In this document: piece by piece, positions 49,436-56,955 of the stretch
Layout: every line of letters starts with the position of its first letter
How positions within the stretch are numbered: position 1 is the stretch's first letter
Assembly: GCF_003438075.1 (NCBI RefSeq)
Contig: NZ_QSTA01000001.1
Location: forward strand, 124,001-188,000
DNA from: Eubacterium sp. OM08-24
Lineage (GTDB): Bacteria; Bacillota; Clostridia; Oscillospirales; Acutalibacteraceae
Direction: 5' to 3'
Length of the DNA: 64,000 nucleotides
Translations under genes and position numbers: made by a program
Notes under the pieces: model-generated
The model's input: only the letters and a program-made list of their open reading frames with translations
What the model was told of the DNA's origin: nothing
The model's database searches: none

Positions 49436-49989
49436 AATAATGGTTTGCCGTACTTTCGGTCGGGAAACAAAGTACGGCAAACGCTACACTTTCTGCCCGA
49501 AGTTAAAAGTTTGGTCAACCTTTTCAAAGGTTGTGGGTGTGGGCAACGCCCACAAATACTTTCAATTATCTCAAATTAGTGATATCCAAACGGCTTGCCG
49601 TTTGGTGGCTGAATATAATGGCGAAAGCCTCTGCAACAGCAACAAAAGAAAAAGCAACGCTACTATAACTACTAATTTGTCACTTTTCAAGGGCAAATTA
49701 GTCACTCACAAAAATTTTTTGCGTCCTTTAGAATAACTTTACTCTACTTTGACTAAAGTGTAACTTTCTTACTCTCTGCCACTCATTATTCTTAACTTTT
49801 GTTTTATCTAAAAATTTTGATTACTCTAAAGTTTAGTTATTCTATATAAATAATTGCAACTGTTTGTTTTTTATTGAAAATCAGTGCAATTTTATAATTT
49901 TATGGGCTCTGCCCAAACACGCAACCCTTTAAAAAGGGTTGACCTGAATTTTGAATTTATTAAACTAAACTTTGTGCGATAACCATAAT
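49436..49989 (-). repeat. Dispersed intergenic repeat, copy C
   Basis: About 0.55 kb, same orientation as copy B. At one end TTTGCCGTACTTT and AAAGTACGGCAAA form a perfect 13-bp stem. It also contains CCAAACGGC-TT-GCCGTTTGG, ACTAATTTG ... CAAATTAGT and the paired CAACC/GGTTG blocks. It ends GATAACCATAATT, abutting the spoVT stop codon. It lies between the convergent feo and spoVT genes. Confidence 0.8.
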
Positions 49990-50532
49990 TTACTCCTCCA
50001 TCTGCTTTCCGAGAAATGCGGCAGCTGAGTGTGCAAGTTTTACCTCAGTTTCGGTTGGAATTTTATTATCTTCGCTCATAAGCATTACAACCGCACCTGT
50101 AACATCGCCTGCGGCTATAATAGGGTAAATAACTGCCGCCCGATGTTCCACACCCTCAACAGGCTGAATATCGCCGATTGTAGCTTGCGTGGCAGTGTAG
50201 CTTTTCCTGTTTTCCATATAGTTTTCAAGAACCGAGGATACCCTGCGCTCAAGCATTTCTCGCTTAGAAACTCCCGAGGCGGCAATCACATGGTCTTTGT
50301 CGCATATAATAACAGGCAAACCGCTCACCCTCGACAAAACATCCGCATATTGTGACGCAAAAGCCGAGAGTTCCCCGACAGGCGAATACTTTTTGAATAT
50401 AACCTCGCCATCGGTAGCAGTATATATTTCAAGTGGGTCGCCCTCACGAATACGAAGAGTGCGGCGGATTTCTTTTGGTATAACAACACGACCGAGGTCG
50501 TCTATTCTTCTTACAATACCTGTTGCTTTCAT
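49990..50532 (-). CDS. spoVT: Stage V sporulation protein T (SpoVT)
   Basis: 180 residues from the ATG at 50532 (GGGGAG upstream). N-terminal AbrB/SpoVT swapped-hairpin DNA-binding domain (MKATGIVRRIDDLGRVVIPK, EIRRTLRIREGDPLEIYT) and a C-terminal GAF-like domain (SGLPVIICDKDHVIAASG). SpoVT controls forespore genes late in sporulation. Confidence 0.93.
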   Translation of the reverse strand: MKATGIVRRIDDLGRVVIPKEIRRTLRIREGDPLEIYTATDGEVIFKKYSPVGELSAFASQYADVLSRVSGLPVIICDKDHVIAASGVSKREMLERRVSSVLENYMENRKSYTATQATIGDIQPVEGVEHRAAVIYPIIAAGDVTGAVVMLMSEDNKIPTETEVKLAHSAAAFLGKQMEE

Positions 50533-50627
50533 ATCAAATCTCCCCTTATTTTGTAATATTTGCAAAATATTGCATTAATATTGTTTGAATTATAATTGCA
50601 TTTATACCGCCGTTTAAAAATAAAATA

Positions 50628-50655
50628 TGCACCGTATTATCAGCTTTACGGTGCA
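50628..50655 (-). terminator. Terminator of the two-component operon
   Basis: TGCACCGTA (50628-50636) and TACGGTGCA (50647-50655) form a 9-bp stem; on the minus strand it runs into TTTTATTTTTA. Confidence 0.85.
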
Positions 50656-50663
50656 TACAGTGT

Positions 50664-51968
50664 TTATTCTTTAATTTTCAACACAACAGAAAGTGTAAAT
50701 TTCATTTCATCGGGGTTAAAGCTATGGCTTACATTGCCGTCATATTGCTTTGCAATTCGCTCTATGCTCTTAATTCCGTAGCCGTGAATAAATTTATTGC
50801 TTTTAGTTGTTTGCAGTTTGCCGTCCTTTAGGTTAGGCGCAGAGGAGCAGTAGTTCCAAGCGTTGATTACGATATAGTTTGTGTTTATCGGCTTTACAGT
50901 CAGCTCAATTTTCTTATTGTTTGCATTTTGTGTAGCCTCAATGGCATTTTCAAGCAGGTTGTCAAGCAGAGAGGTTATATCGTTATCAGACATAAACGAA
51001 AAATCAATATCACGAATATCGCAGTAAAAATCAATCGTTTTGTCTTTGCAGGTGTTCATATATCTGTTTATGATTGCGTTTATCAGCTTGTTGTCGCTGT
51101 ATATTCTCAAATACTTGATTTGATAGTTTTCGTATAGGTTATCTATATATTTGTTAATGCCCTCAAAGTCCTTTTCGTTTGAAAGCTCTTTTATAGACAA
51201 CAGGTGGCGCTTTATATCGTGAATAAGTATGTTTGAGTTTTCGTATTGATTTTGCAGAATCGAGTAATACTCTGTATCAATCTCGGATTTTTGCTTTTGA
51301 AGTTTCAAAGAAGTGTTTTCAGCCTGAGTTTGCAGTACGCTTTCGTGAACAAGAAAAACCACAATATTTGAGTACATCAATAAAATTGTACCCACCACAA
51401 AAAGTATATATGCATACTCGTCAAGCTCGTATTTAAGGGCAATGTATGACATTCCGCCCATAATAAGAATAGATGCCATCGGTAGAAAGAAAAGCATATT
51501 TGTTTTGTTGAGCTTTAAATTTTCCTTATTTTCTTTAATAGAGAGTTTTGAAACAAAATATGCTACAAAGAAGAATAACAGTTTTGAACTTCCGCTTACA
51601 AGTACAAAAGTCATACTATTGCTCTCAATATTTGAAAAATCAATTTTAAAAATTATCATTGCAAGAAACAGTACGCACATTTCTGTAATGAACATTATGG
51701 ATGTAAGCAGAATTGTCGCATAAATTGATTGAAAAATATTTGTATTAAAGCAGAAAATGCAAAGCAGTATGTTACAGGCAATAAATCCGATTAAATTTGT
51801 AAAATTATTGTCGCTGACAAGGTTTATTATGAATTGCACCAACGATGATGAAAAAAAGCACAAAAACATCGCATTGTTGTTTAGCTTTGACGTGAATTTG
51901 TTTGAGAAAAATATGTAAGAAATAATTGCCTCGAAAATATGCACCGTTGCGTAACAGAATATTGTCAT
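50664..51968 (-). CDS. AgrC/VirS-like sensor histidine kinase
   Basis: 434 residues. The N-terminal half has about six membrane helices; then a dimerisation/phosphoacceptor region with IHDIKRHLLSIKELSNEKD (phosphorylatable His) and a GHKL ATPase domain (LLDNLLENAIEAT N-box, HGYGIKSIERIAKQYDG G-box). This is the peptide-sensing AgrC class. Overlaps the end of the regulator gene by 4 bases. No agrB or clear agrD precursor adjoins it. Confidence 0.88.
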   Translation of the reverse strand: MTIFCYATVHIFEAIISYIFFSNKFTSKLNNNAMFLCFFSSSLVQFIINLVSDNNFTNLIGFIACNILLCIFCFNTNIFQSIYATILLTSIMFITEMCVLFLAMIIFKIDFSNIESNSMTFVLVSGSSKLLFFFVAYFVSKLSIKENKENLKLNKTNMLFFLPMASILIMGGMSYIALKYELDEYAYILFVVGTILLMYSNIVVFLVHESVLQTQAENTSLKLQKQKSEIDTEYYSILQNQYENSNILIHDIKRHLLSIKELSNEKDFEGINKYIDNLYENYQIKYLRIYSDNKLINAIINRYMNTCKDKTIDFYCDIRDIDFSFMSDNDITSLLDNLLENAIEATQNANNKKIELTVKPINTNYIVINAWNYCSSAPNLKDGKLQTTKSNKFIHGYGIKSIERIAKQYDGNVSHSFNPDEMKFTLSVVLKIKE

Positions 51969-52684
51969 ACAATACCTCCCGCAAAATCAAAGAAAGCCTT
52001 TTTAAACTCGGCATATTTTCTTTGAGAAATGCAATGAGCCACCAAGTTTCCGTCGTCGGTTTCAAAGGTTATTGAGCTTTTGTCAAAGTTTGTAACATTC
52101 TGAAGATTTACAAGGTAGCTTTTGTGCGACTGAATAAAGCAGTTTGGCTGATTAATTATCTCGTACCATTCGGCAGGCTTTTTGTTGGTTTCGTAGGATT
52201 TGTCCTTTGTAACAATCAGCGAGCCGTGCTTTCTGTTTTCTATATATAGAATATCCTTCGTTTTTACGGTAAAAATCTCATCGTATTTTTCTATAATAAT
52301 GCTCTTGCTGATTTTCTTGTAATACTCAACCGCCTCAAGAAAATTTCTGTTAAATCTCTCGGTATCAATCGGCTTTGAAAGGTATCTGAAAACCTGAATT
52401 TTCATTGCGCTGTCAAGATAAGCGGGGTACGAGGTTAAAATCATAATTATTATGTCGGAATTGAGCATTTTCAATCTTTCCGATACTTCAAGACCGTTTA
52501 CAGACGGCATTTGAATGTCAACAATGGCAATGTCGTATGAGTGTTTTTCTTTAAAAATAAAATCTCCGCAGGTGCGCATATCCACATTGAACTGCATTTT
52601 ATAATTTTTTTGCAGTTTGTTAATAAGCGAACTAACCTGTTCGAGAATTAATTTGTTATCATCACAAAGCAGAATATTAAGCAA
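51965..52684 (-). CDS. AgrA-like LytTR response regulator
   Basis: 239 residues from a TTG at 52684, selected because GGGAGGA lies just upstream and the receiver begins there (LNILLCDDNKLILEQV). Phosphoacceptor Asp in IAIVDIQMPSVNG; C-terminal LytTR DNA-binding domain (YIENRKHGSLIVTKDKSYET, FIQSHKSYLVNLQNV). First gene of the pair with the sensor kinase. Confidence 0.9.
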   Translation of the reverse strand: MLNILLCDDNKLILEQVSSLINKLQKNYKMQFNVDMRTCGDFIFKEKHSYDIAIVDIQMPSVNGLEVSERLKMLNSDIIIMILTSYPAYLDSAMKIQVFRYLSKPIDTERFNRNFLEAVEYYKKISKSIIIEKYDEIFTVKTKDILYIENRKHGSLIVTKDKSYETNKKPAEWYEIINQPNCFIQSHKSYLVNLQNVTNFDKSSITFETDDGNLVAHCISQRKYAEFKKAFFDFAGGIV

Positions 52685-52845
52685 AAAAATTCCTCCCTTA
52701 AAAGGTATTATACAACAAAAAATCGAATTTGTCATATAAAAATCATCACTTTTGACTTTTTTTAATGCGTTTTTGCCGAAATTGTAACAAACCTCTTTTC
52801 TCGTGATAGAATACAGATGGTAAATAAAGGAAAAACAAGTACAAA

Positions 52846-52873
52846 TTTAGAAGTTTTGTATTTAGAGGTTTTG
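52846..52873. promoter_or_regulatory. Tandem direct repeat upstream of the GAD-like gene
   Basis: TTTAGAAGTTTTG (52846-52858) and TTTAGAGGTTTTG (52861-52873) differ by one base and lie two bases apart, between the divergent LytTR regulator and GAD-like genes. LytTR proteins bind direct repeats, so this may be a target, though the 15-base period is unusual. Confidence 0.35.
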
Positions 52874-52892
52874 ATTATGGCACTTCACAGCA

Positions 52893-52924
52893 ACTTCATA
52901 CACCTACGATATGGTGTATGAAGT
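52893..52924. repeat. Perfect 12-bp hairpin in the divergent intergenic region
   Basis: ACTTCATACACC (52893-52904) and GGTGTATGAAGT (52913-52924) around an 8-base loop; outer GCAC/GTGC bases may lengthen it. No T tract follows, so it is not a terminator. Probably a leader structure of the GAD-like gene. Confidence 0.6.
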
Positions 52925-52978
52925 GATGCGGTGCTATGTAACAATGGTACGGAGGTTAATAAAAAGGGAGGAGTACTC

Positions 52979-53526
52979 TTGAATACAGTTGCATTAAACG
53001 ATTTTATTTCTTATTCAAAGGTTAATGACAGCGTTATTAACAAGTTCAAGAATATAATTCCAAAAATTCTGATCTCAATCTGGGAAAAACACGGATTGGG
53101 CACCTTTATGAACGGATATATAAAGGTTATTAATCCCGATGATTATCAAAGCATTGTAGACAGCACCTGCTGTACCTACAAAAAGTAGTTCCTATTTTTG
53201 TAACTGCTTTTGGTGATATTATCACACTCGAAAGTGGCGAATACATAGGCATTTTGTATTATCGCTACGGAAAATTTGAGCTGCTGCTAAAGGATTTTGA
53301 TTTCTTTTTAAGCCGCCTTACAGACAGGAGCTTTGTTAACGAATTTTTTTCCTTAAATCAGTATTATAAAGCTATTAACGAACATGGAATGTTGTTGTAT
53401 AAAGAGTGCTTTGGCGATACCACCTTATTAGCGCTCGGTGGCAAGCACACCACCGAAAGTCTGAAAAAAGTTCAGATACAAGAGCATATAGCGCTGATAA
53501 ATTCGTATTCGGGCACAATAATGTAA
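52979..53526 (+). pseudogene. GAD-like/DUF1851 immunity-type protein, broken by a one-base deletion
   Basis: TTG start at 52979 with GGGAGGAG upstream. The first frame ends at a TAG (53186-53188) just after an A5 run (53181-53185). With one extra A the reading continues YKKVVPIFVTAFGDIITLE into the second frame, which ends at 53526. Joined (about 182 residues), it shows a GAD-like domain (ISIWEKHGLGTFMNGYIKVI, NPDDYQSIV, TAFGDIITLESGEY) and a DUF1851-like half (YKECFGDTTLLALGG). Proteins of this type include immunity partners of interbacterial toxins. It stands divergent to the AgrA/C-type pair; no toxin gene is seen nearby. Decay and sequence error are both possible. Confidence 0.65.
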
Positions 53527-53534
53527 ATCCGTTA

Positions 53535-53615
53535 TGTCTGACATCTTGCAGTTTATTGTTAAGTGAGTAATCGGCAATATGTTATTTAAAGAGAGAGGGA
53601 ACAAGATGTCAGACA
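53535..53615. repeat. 14-bp perfect inverted repeat with 53-base loop
   Basis: TGTCTGACATCTTG (53535-53548) and CAAGATGTCAGACA (53602-53615). The right arm contains the ATG of the small peptide frame below, so in RNA the start codon would be buried in the stem. Confidence 0.7.
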
Positions 53616-53762
53616 ACGAGATTTAAACCTAAATTTGATAGTACCTCATATGTTTTAGTAGTATCTGCGCTTTGTGTAGGTGCCACTTTTTTATGCTTTT
53701 ATAATCTTTTTGCAAATGTGGGGGTAATATTAATAAATTGTGGTTTAACACACAAAGTTTAG
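53606..53762 (+). pseudogene. Possible small membrane-peptide gene, frame broken
   Basis: GAGAGGG precedes an ATG that reads MSDNEI and stops. Dropping one T at 53625-53627 gives MSDNEIKPKFDSTSYVLVV and a hydrophobic helix (SALCVGATFLCFYNLF), about 50 residues, running into repeat D. It might be a decayed signal-peptide or toxin-like small protein. Evidence is limited to ribosome binding site, composition and the one-base repair. Confidence 0.3.
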
Positions 53763-54294
53763 CTTAATAAATTAAAAATTTCAGTCAACCCTTTTTAAAG
53801 GGTTGCGGGTTTGGGCAGAGCCCATAAAATAATAAAAACATACTAATTTTAATAAAAAAAGAACCAGTTGCAATTATATTGTAGAATAACTAAACTTTAG
53901 ATTAATCAAGATTTTAGCTGAAAGCAAAAGTAAAGACTAATTAGTGGCAGAGAGCAAGAAAGTTGCACTTGAGTATCAGTAGAGAAAAGATATTCTAAAG
54001 GAAACAAGAGTTTGCGTGTGTGCCTAATTTGCCCTTGAAAAGTGGCAAATTAGTAGTTTTAGTAGCGTGGCTTTTTTTATTATGCTTTCGTTTTAAAAGG
54101 CTCTCGCCGTTGTGTTCAAGCCGCCAAACGGCCAAGCCGTTTGCCTATCAAAATTTACAATAGCATAAAGTATTTGTGGGCGTTGCCCACACCCACAACC
54201 TTTCAAAAAGGTTGACCAAACTTTTTGAAAGGTTGGAAAGTTTAACATTTGTCTTACTTTGATGCCCGACCGAAAGTATGCTAAACCATATTTT
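53735..54294 (+). repeat. Dispersed intergenic repeat, copy D (best-defined ends)
   Basis: 560 bp bounded by inverted ends AAATTGTGGTTTA (53735-53747) and TAAACCATATTTT (54282-54294), matching 11 of 13. Internal blocks: CAACCCTTTTTAAAGGGTTG, GGGCAGAGCCC, CTAATTTGCC ... GGCAAATTAG, GTGGGCGTTGCCCAC, CAACCTTTCAAAAAGGTTG. Same orientation as copies A and E, opposite to B and C. Confidence 0.8.
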
Positions 54295-54488
54295 AACCAA
54301 CTTTTGATAAAGAACCTTTATAATCAAAACTCGCCAAAATCCAAAAAGTCGAACACAAAGCAAAAAATATTTGTTTGTTTTGGTCAAAAATTCAAAAAAT
54401 CGAAAAAATTAATAAACAAACTTTACTTGCAATTTATGTGCAATTTGCCTTTTTACTTTACTATTCCTACAAAAACAGCAATAAGCCC

Positions 54489-54516
54489 TTGATTTTGTGG
54501 TGATTTTAAGTATAAT
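54489..54516 (+). promoter_or_regulatory. Promoter of a putative small RNA
   Basis: TTGATT (54489-54494), 16-base spacer, TATAAT (54511-54516), with no open frame behind it. Confidence 0.55.
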
Positions 54517-54522
54517 AATAGA

Positions 54523-54640
54523 GTAGTAACTATATATAGTTACCGTAACATAGTTGAAATGTGCCTGTTACGAACGGGCTTCATTTTCATAAAACACACA
54601 ATACAAAACAGACCGTTTGCCAGCGGTCTGTTTTGTGCTA
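54523..54640 (+). ncRNA. Putative structured small RNA
   Basis: Between the promoter at 54489-54516 and a strong hairpin (ACAAAACAGACCG 54603-54615 pairing with CGGTCTGTTTTGT 54624-54636) lie about 115 bases holding a TAACTATATATAGTTA palindrome and a GCCTGTT/AACGGGC stem. No supported coding sequence. It ends about 110 bases before the candidate toxin-antitoxin repeat. Confidence 0.45.
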
Positions 54641-54748
54641 TATAGAGTATAAAGAACTTAAATGGATCTATGCTGACTGTTGAGTAGTGACGCTATTTTA
54701 AAAAGTTTAGCATACTATAAAGCTTTCTTTTGGGAAAAAGCGGCTCTA

Positions 54749-54816
54749 ATAAAAGTTGTCACTCGGTTTATAAAGTTTTTAAGTACAAATATTTATATAA
54801 AATTATACTATGAACT
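54749..54816 (+). repeat. 68-bp repeat, copy 2
   Basis: Starts ATAAAAGTTGTCACTCGG and ends CTATGAACTT; matches copy 1 at 45764-45831. It ends just before the extended -10 promoter of the small hydrophobic peptide gene. Confidence 0.75.
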
Positions 54817-54828
54817 TAAAAATAAGTA

Positions 54829-54837
54829 TGCTATAAT
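54829..54837 (+). promoter_or_regulatory. Extended -10 promoter of the candidate toxin
   Basis: TGCTATAAT, an extended -10 element without a good -35. Predicted start near 54844, about 57 bases before the peptide ATG. Confidence 0.6.
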
Positions 54838-54900
54838 AATACTCGTAAAGGAACGGTGGCGGCTGTTTCAGCTCCCTTGCGAAAGGGGGTGAGTGTCTTA

Positions 54901-54984
54901 ATGACTGATGTAATTTTATTACTTACATTCGCTGTTGTATTATCAGCAGTAAATGAAATCATAAAGAACATAAAAAAGAAATAA
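54901..54984 (+). CDS. Small hydrophobic peptide, candidate type I toxin
   Basis: 27 residues: MTDVILLLTFAVVLSAVNEI, then Ile/Lys/Asn ending KNIKKK. One membrane helix with a positively charged end is the standard layout of type I toxins and holin-like toxins of Firmicutes. AAAGGGGGTGA upstream is a strong ribosome binding site, but CCCTT and AAGGG around it can pair and mask it. The leader (54847-54856 and 54862-54869) is complementary to 55054-55063 and 55041-55048 beyond the 3' end, allowing long-range closure of the message. An antisense RNA promoter faces it from downstream. Confidence 0.7.
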   Translation: MTDVILLLTFAVVLSAVNEIIKNIKKK

Positions 54985-55065
54985 CCGCCCTGTGTTGCAG
55001 CACAAGACGGTTAAGTTAAAAAATTAAACCTATTGTAAGCGAAACAGCTAAAGCCGTTCCTTTTC
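54971..55065 (-). ncRNA. Candidate antitoxin antisense RNA
   Basis: Begins near 55065 from a consensus minus-strand promoter and ends at a hairpin (AACCG 54983-54987 with CGGTT 55008-55012, inner TGTG/CACA) followed on the minus strand by ATTTCTTTTTT. About 95 bases, complementary to the last codons and 3' region of the small-peptide message, the arrangement of type I systems such as txpA-ratA. Confidence 0.6.
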
Positions 55066-55071
55066 ACCTAT

Positions 55072-55101
55072 ATTATACACCAACAACAAGTTAGTTGTCA
55101 A
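55072..55101 (-). promoter_or_regulatory. Promoter of the antisense RNA
   Basis: On the minus strand TTGACA (55101-55096), 18-base spacer, TATAAT (55077-55072): consensus at both boxes, stronger than the toxin promoter, as expected of an antitoxin RNA. Confidence 0.8.
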
Positions 55102-55263
55102 TAGAATAGATTTCAGAAATATGGCGGAGTACGGAAACCTTTTCAGCTGTACCCCTGATAAAATTGAGAAAGTTTGCTGTAAATTACTTGTATTAAAAAT
55201 CCACGCATCAAACAAGCGCTTGGCGTAAGCATTAATATTATAAATAATTTTGGAGATGCTTTT

Positions 55264-55383
55264 ATGAAAATAACATCTAAAAGCATATGTGAAAAATTAG
55301 GCTTTGATGTGTTGAGTTATGAACCCGAATGTCCGGGTTATGAAGATGACTCAAAACTCTCCCATTTTCAATACTTTTATTAG
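55264..55383 (+). CDS. Small acidic protein of unknown function
   Basis: 39 residues (MKITSKSICEKLGFDVLSYE, then PECPGYEDDSKL and an aromatic end). GGAGATG lies 9 bases upstream of the ATG and a terminator follows at 55432. No family recognised; it might be a truncated remnant. Confidence 0.4.
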   Translation: MKITSKSICEKLGFDVLSYEPECPGYEDDSKLSHFQYFY

Positions 55384-55431
55384 ACGAATCACTTTTTTAG
55401 TGATTATCTGACAGAAAAGCAAAAAGATACT

Positions 55432-55466
55432 AAAACCGCTCCGTAAAAAGGGCGGTTTTGTTATTT
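55432..55466 (+). terminator. Terminator
   Basis: AAAACCGC (55432-55439) and GCGGTTTT (55452-55459) form a stem followed by GTTATTTT. From here to 55722 I see no supported gene or structure. Confidence 0.75.
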
Positions 55467-55722
55467 TAACTTGCTTTCAACTTGTTTTTAATACTTAAAA
55501 AGAATTAAAACAGCTTGCTTTCAGAATTTAGCACTTCTAATAAAGATAGGTAGTTGAGTTGAAAAGAAAATATCTGTAATAATTGCCGATTGTCCCTGAT
55601 GTAAAAATTGTATTGAACAAGCAGATAAGAACCTCATTTAGCTTGAAATTATTTAACAAGCTGACTAACATTTTTAAAATTTAAAGCAGTTTTAGGCGGT
55701 GTTTTGCGATAAATATAAAAAG

Positions 55723-55770
55723 AAAAACCGCACCCAAACGCCTAAAAAACGGCTTGGTTATGCGGTTTTT
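55723..55770 (-). terminator. Terminator of tRNA-Thr
   Basis: AAAACCGCA and TGCGGTTTT pair around a 30-base loop; on the minus strand TTTTTCTTTTTAT follows. Confidence 0.75.
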
Positions 55771-55774
55771 GCTT

Positions 55775-55850
55775 TGGAGCTGGTGAACAGACTTGAACTG
55801 TCGACCTACTGATTACGAATCAGTTGCGCTACCAACTGCGCCACACCAGC
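55775..55850 (-). tRNA. tRNA-Thr (anticodon CGU)
   Basis: 76 bases including an encoded CCA. Acceptor GCTGGTG pairs with CACCAGC; D arm GCGCAGTTGGTAGCGC; anticodon arm ACTGA-TTCGTAA-TCAGT gives anticodon CGU, reading ACG; T arm ACAG-TTCAAGT-CTGT. Confidence 0.95.
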
Positions 55851-55869
55851 AAAATGTGAATACACATCT

Positions 55870-55898
55870 ATTATACAACCGAAATTTAAAAAATTCAA
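55870..55898 (-). promoter_or_regulatory. Promoter of tRNA-Thr
   Basis: On the minus strand TTGAAT (55898-55893), 17-base spacer, TATAAT (55875-55870), 20 bases upstream of the tRNA. Confidence 0.8.
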
Positions 55899-56042
55899 GA
55901 CCTGAGGGAGAATATTAAAAATAATATTTGCAGTGATTTATATTCACATTTGTGGAAATTAAAACTACTTTGTATTATAATAAAAATATATGAAAAAATA
56001 TTAATAATTCATTTATGTTTTATATACAAAGGATGTGTAAAA

Positions 56043-56450
56043 TTGACTAATCACGAAAGAAAAAACAATTCTTTTGCGCTAAGACTTAAATTGCATCGTG
56101 AGAGTTGCCATCTTACTCAGCAGCAGGTTGCCGATATTTTAAATATTAACAGAACCACATACACAAAGTACGAAACTGGCGTTTCTGAGCCGAGCCATGA
56201 GGTTCTCGGCAAAATTGTTTCTATCTTTGGCGTTGATTACAACACGCTCCTCGGCAAGGGCAAGCTTACTCCGGTGGTTCAGGATCCGTTTGATAACGAG
56301 TTTAGGCTCAATAATCTTTCAAATGATGAAAAGATGCTTGTGATTGCGTACAGGGTGATGTCTGATGAAGACAAGAAAAGTATCCTTGACAGCGCAAAAG
56401 AAAGGGTAAAGAGAGAAAAGGCAAAAGGTTCTGATGAAAATTCCGATTAA
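56043..56450 (+). CDS. XRE-family transcriptional regulator
   Basis: 135 residues from a TTG at 56043 with AAAGGATG upstream; the frame extends to 55950 but that part is AT-rich leader. Cro/CI helix-turn-helix: LRLKLHRESCHLTQQQVADI and INRTTYTKYETGVSEPSHEV. The C-terminal part (LSNDEKMLVIAYRVMSDEDK) is a short helical tail. Target unknown. Confidence 0.85.
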   Translation: MTNHERKNNSFALRLKLHRESCHLTQQQVADILNINRTTYTKYETGVSEPSHEVLGKIVSIFGVDYNTLLGKGKLTPVVQDPFDNEFRLNNLSNDEKMLVIAYRVMSDEDKKSILDSAKERVKREKAKGSDENSD

Positions 56451-56518
56451 TCTTTGAGCTTTTGCTGATTTTTTTGGTGGGCAAACAGCAAAAATACTAA
56501 GTTTTTTGCAAATTTTTC

Positions 56519-56547
56519 TTTACATTTAATTTCCTTTGTGTTATAAT
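56519..56547 (+). promoter_or_regulatory. rpsO promoter
   Basis: TTTACA (56519-56524), 17-base spacer, TATAAT (56542-56547). Confidence 0.85.
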
Positions 56548-56553
56548 CAATTT

Positions 56554-56653
56554 GTTGACCACTGCCTCGGAACAAGGGTTAAGCCGTATTTCGGATTTTC
56601 ACAGCCTTACTCTGGGACGGTTGGCGAAATATTTTATAAAGGTGGAAACGCAA
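56554..56653 (+). promoter_or_regulatory. rpsO leader, candidate S15 autoregulatory RNA
   Basis: A leader of about 100 bases with pairable segments (such as CTCGGAACAAGGGTT and AAGCCGTATTTCGG) before AAAGGTGG. Ribosomal protein S15 represses its own message through structured leaders in many bacteria; here only position and base-pairing potential support it. Confidence 0.45.
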
Positions 56654-56917
56654 ATGTTAAAAGAAGAAAAGCAGGCTATCATGGCCGAGTACGCTACTCA
56701 CGAAGGCGACACAGGTTCTCCTGAGGTACAGATTGCTCTCCTTACAAAGAGAATTAATGACCTTACCGAGCACCTCAAGGTTCACAAGAAAGACCATCAC
56801 AGCAGAAGAGGTCTTCTTAAGATGGTTGGTCAGAGAAGAAGTCTTCTCAACTACCTCATCAAGGTAGACATCGAGAGATACCGTTCTATCATTGCAAGAC
56901 TTGGTATCCGTAAGTAA
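56654..56917 (+). CDS. rpsO: 30S ribosomal protein S15
   Basis: 87 residues, normal length. [40 protein letters not shown] and [16 protein letters not shown] are the S15 signature. AAAGGTGG supports the ATG at 56654. Binds 16S rRNA early in 30S assembly. Confidence 0.98.
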   Translation: MLKEEKQAIMAEYATHEGDTGSPEVQIALLTKRINDLTEHLKVHKKDHHSRRGLLKMVGQRRSLLNYLIKVDIERYRSIIARLGIRK

Positions 56918-56928
56918 TTTTGCAAATC

Positions 56929-56955
56929 AGGGCAAGCGTCAGCTTGCCCTAAATT
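56929..56955 (+). terminator. Hairpin after rpsO
   Basis: AGGGCAAGC (56929-56937) and GCTTGCCCT (56942-56950), 9-bp perfect stem with a 4-base loop. A clean T tract is lacking (AAATTCCGTTTTT), so termination may be partial, with some readthrough into pnp. Confidence 0.65.
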
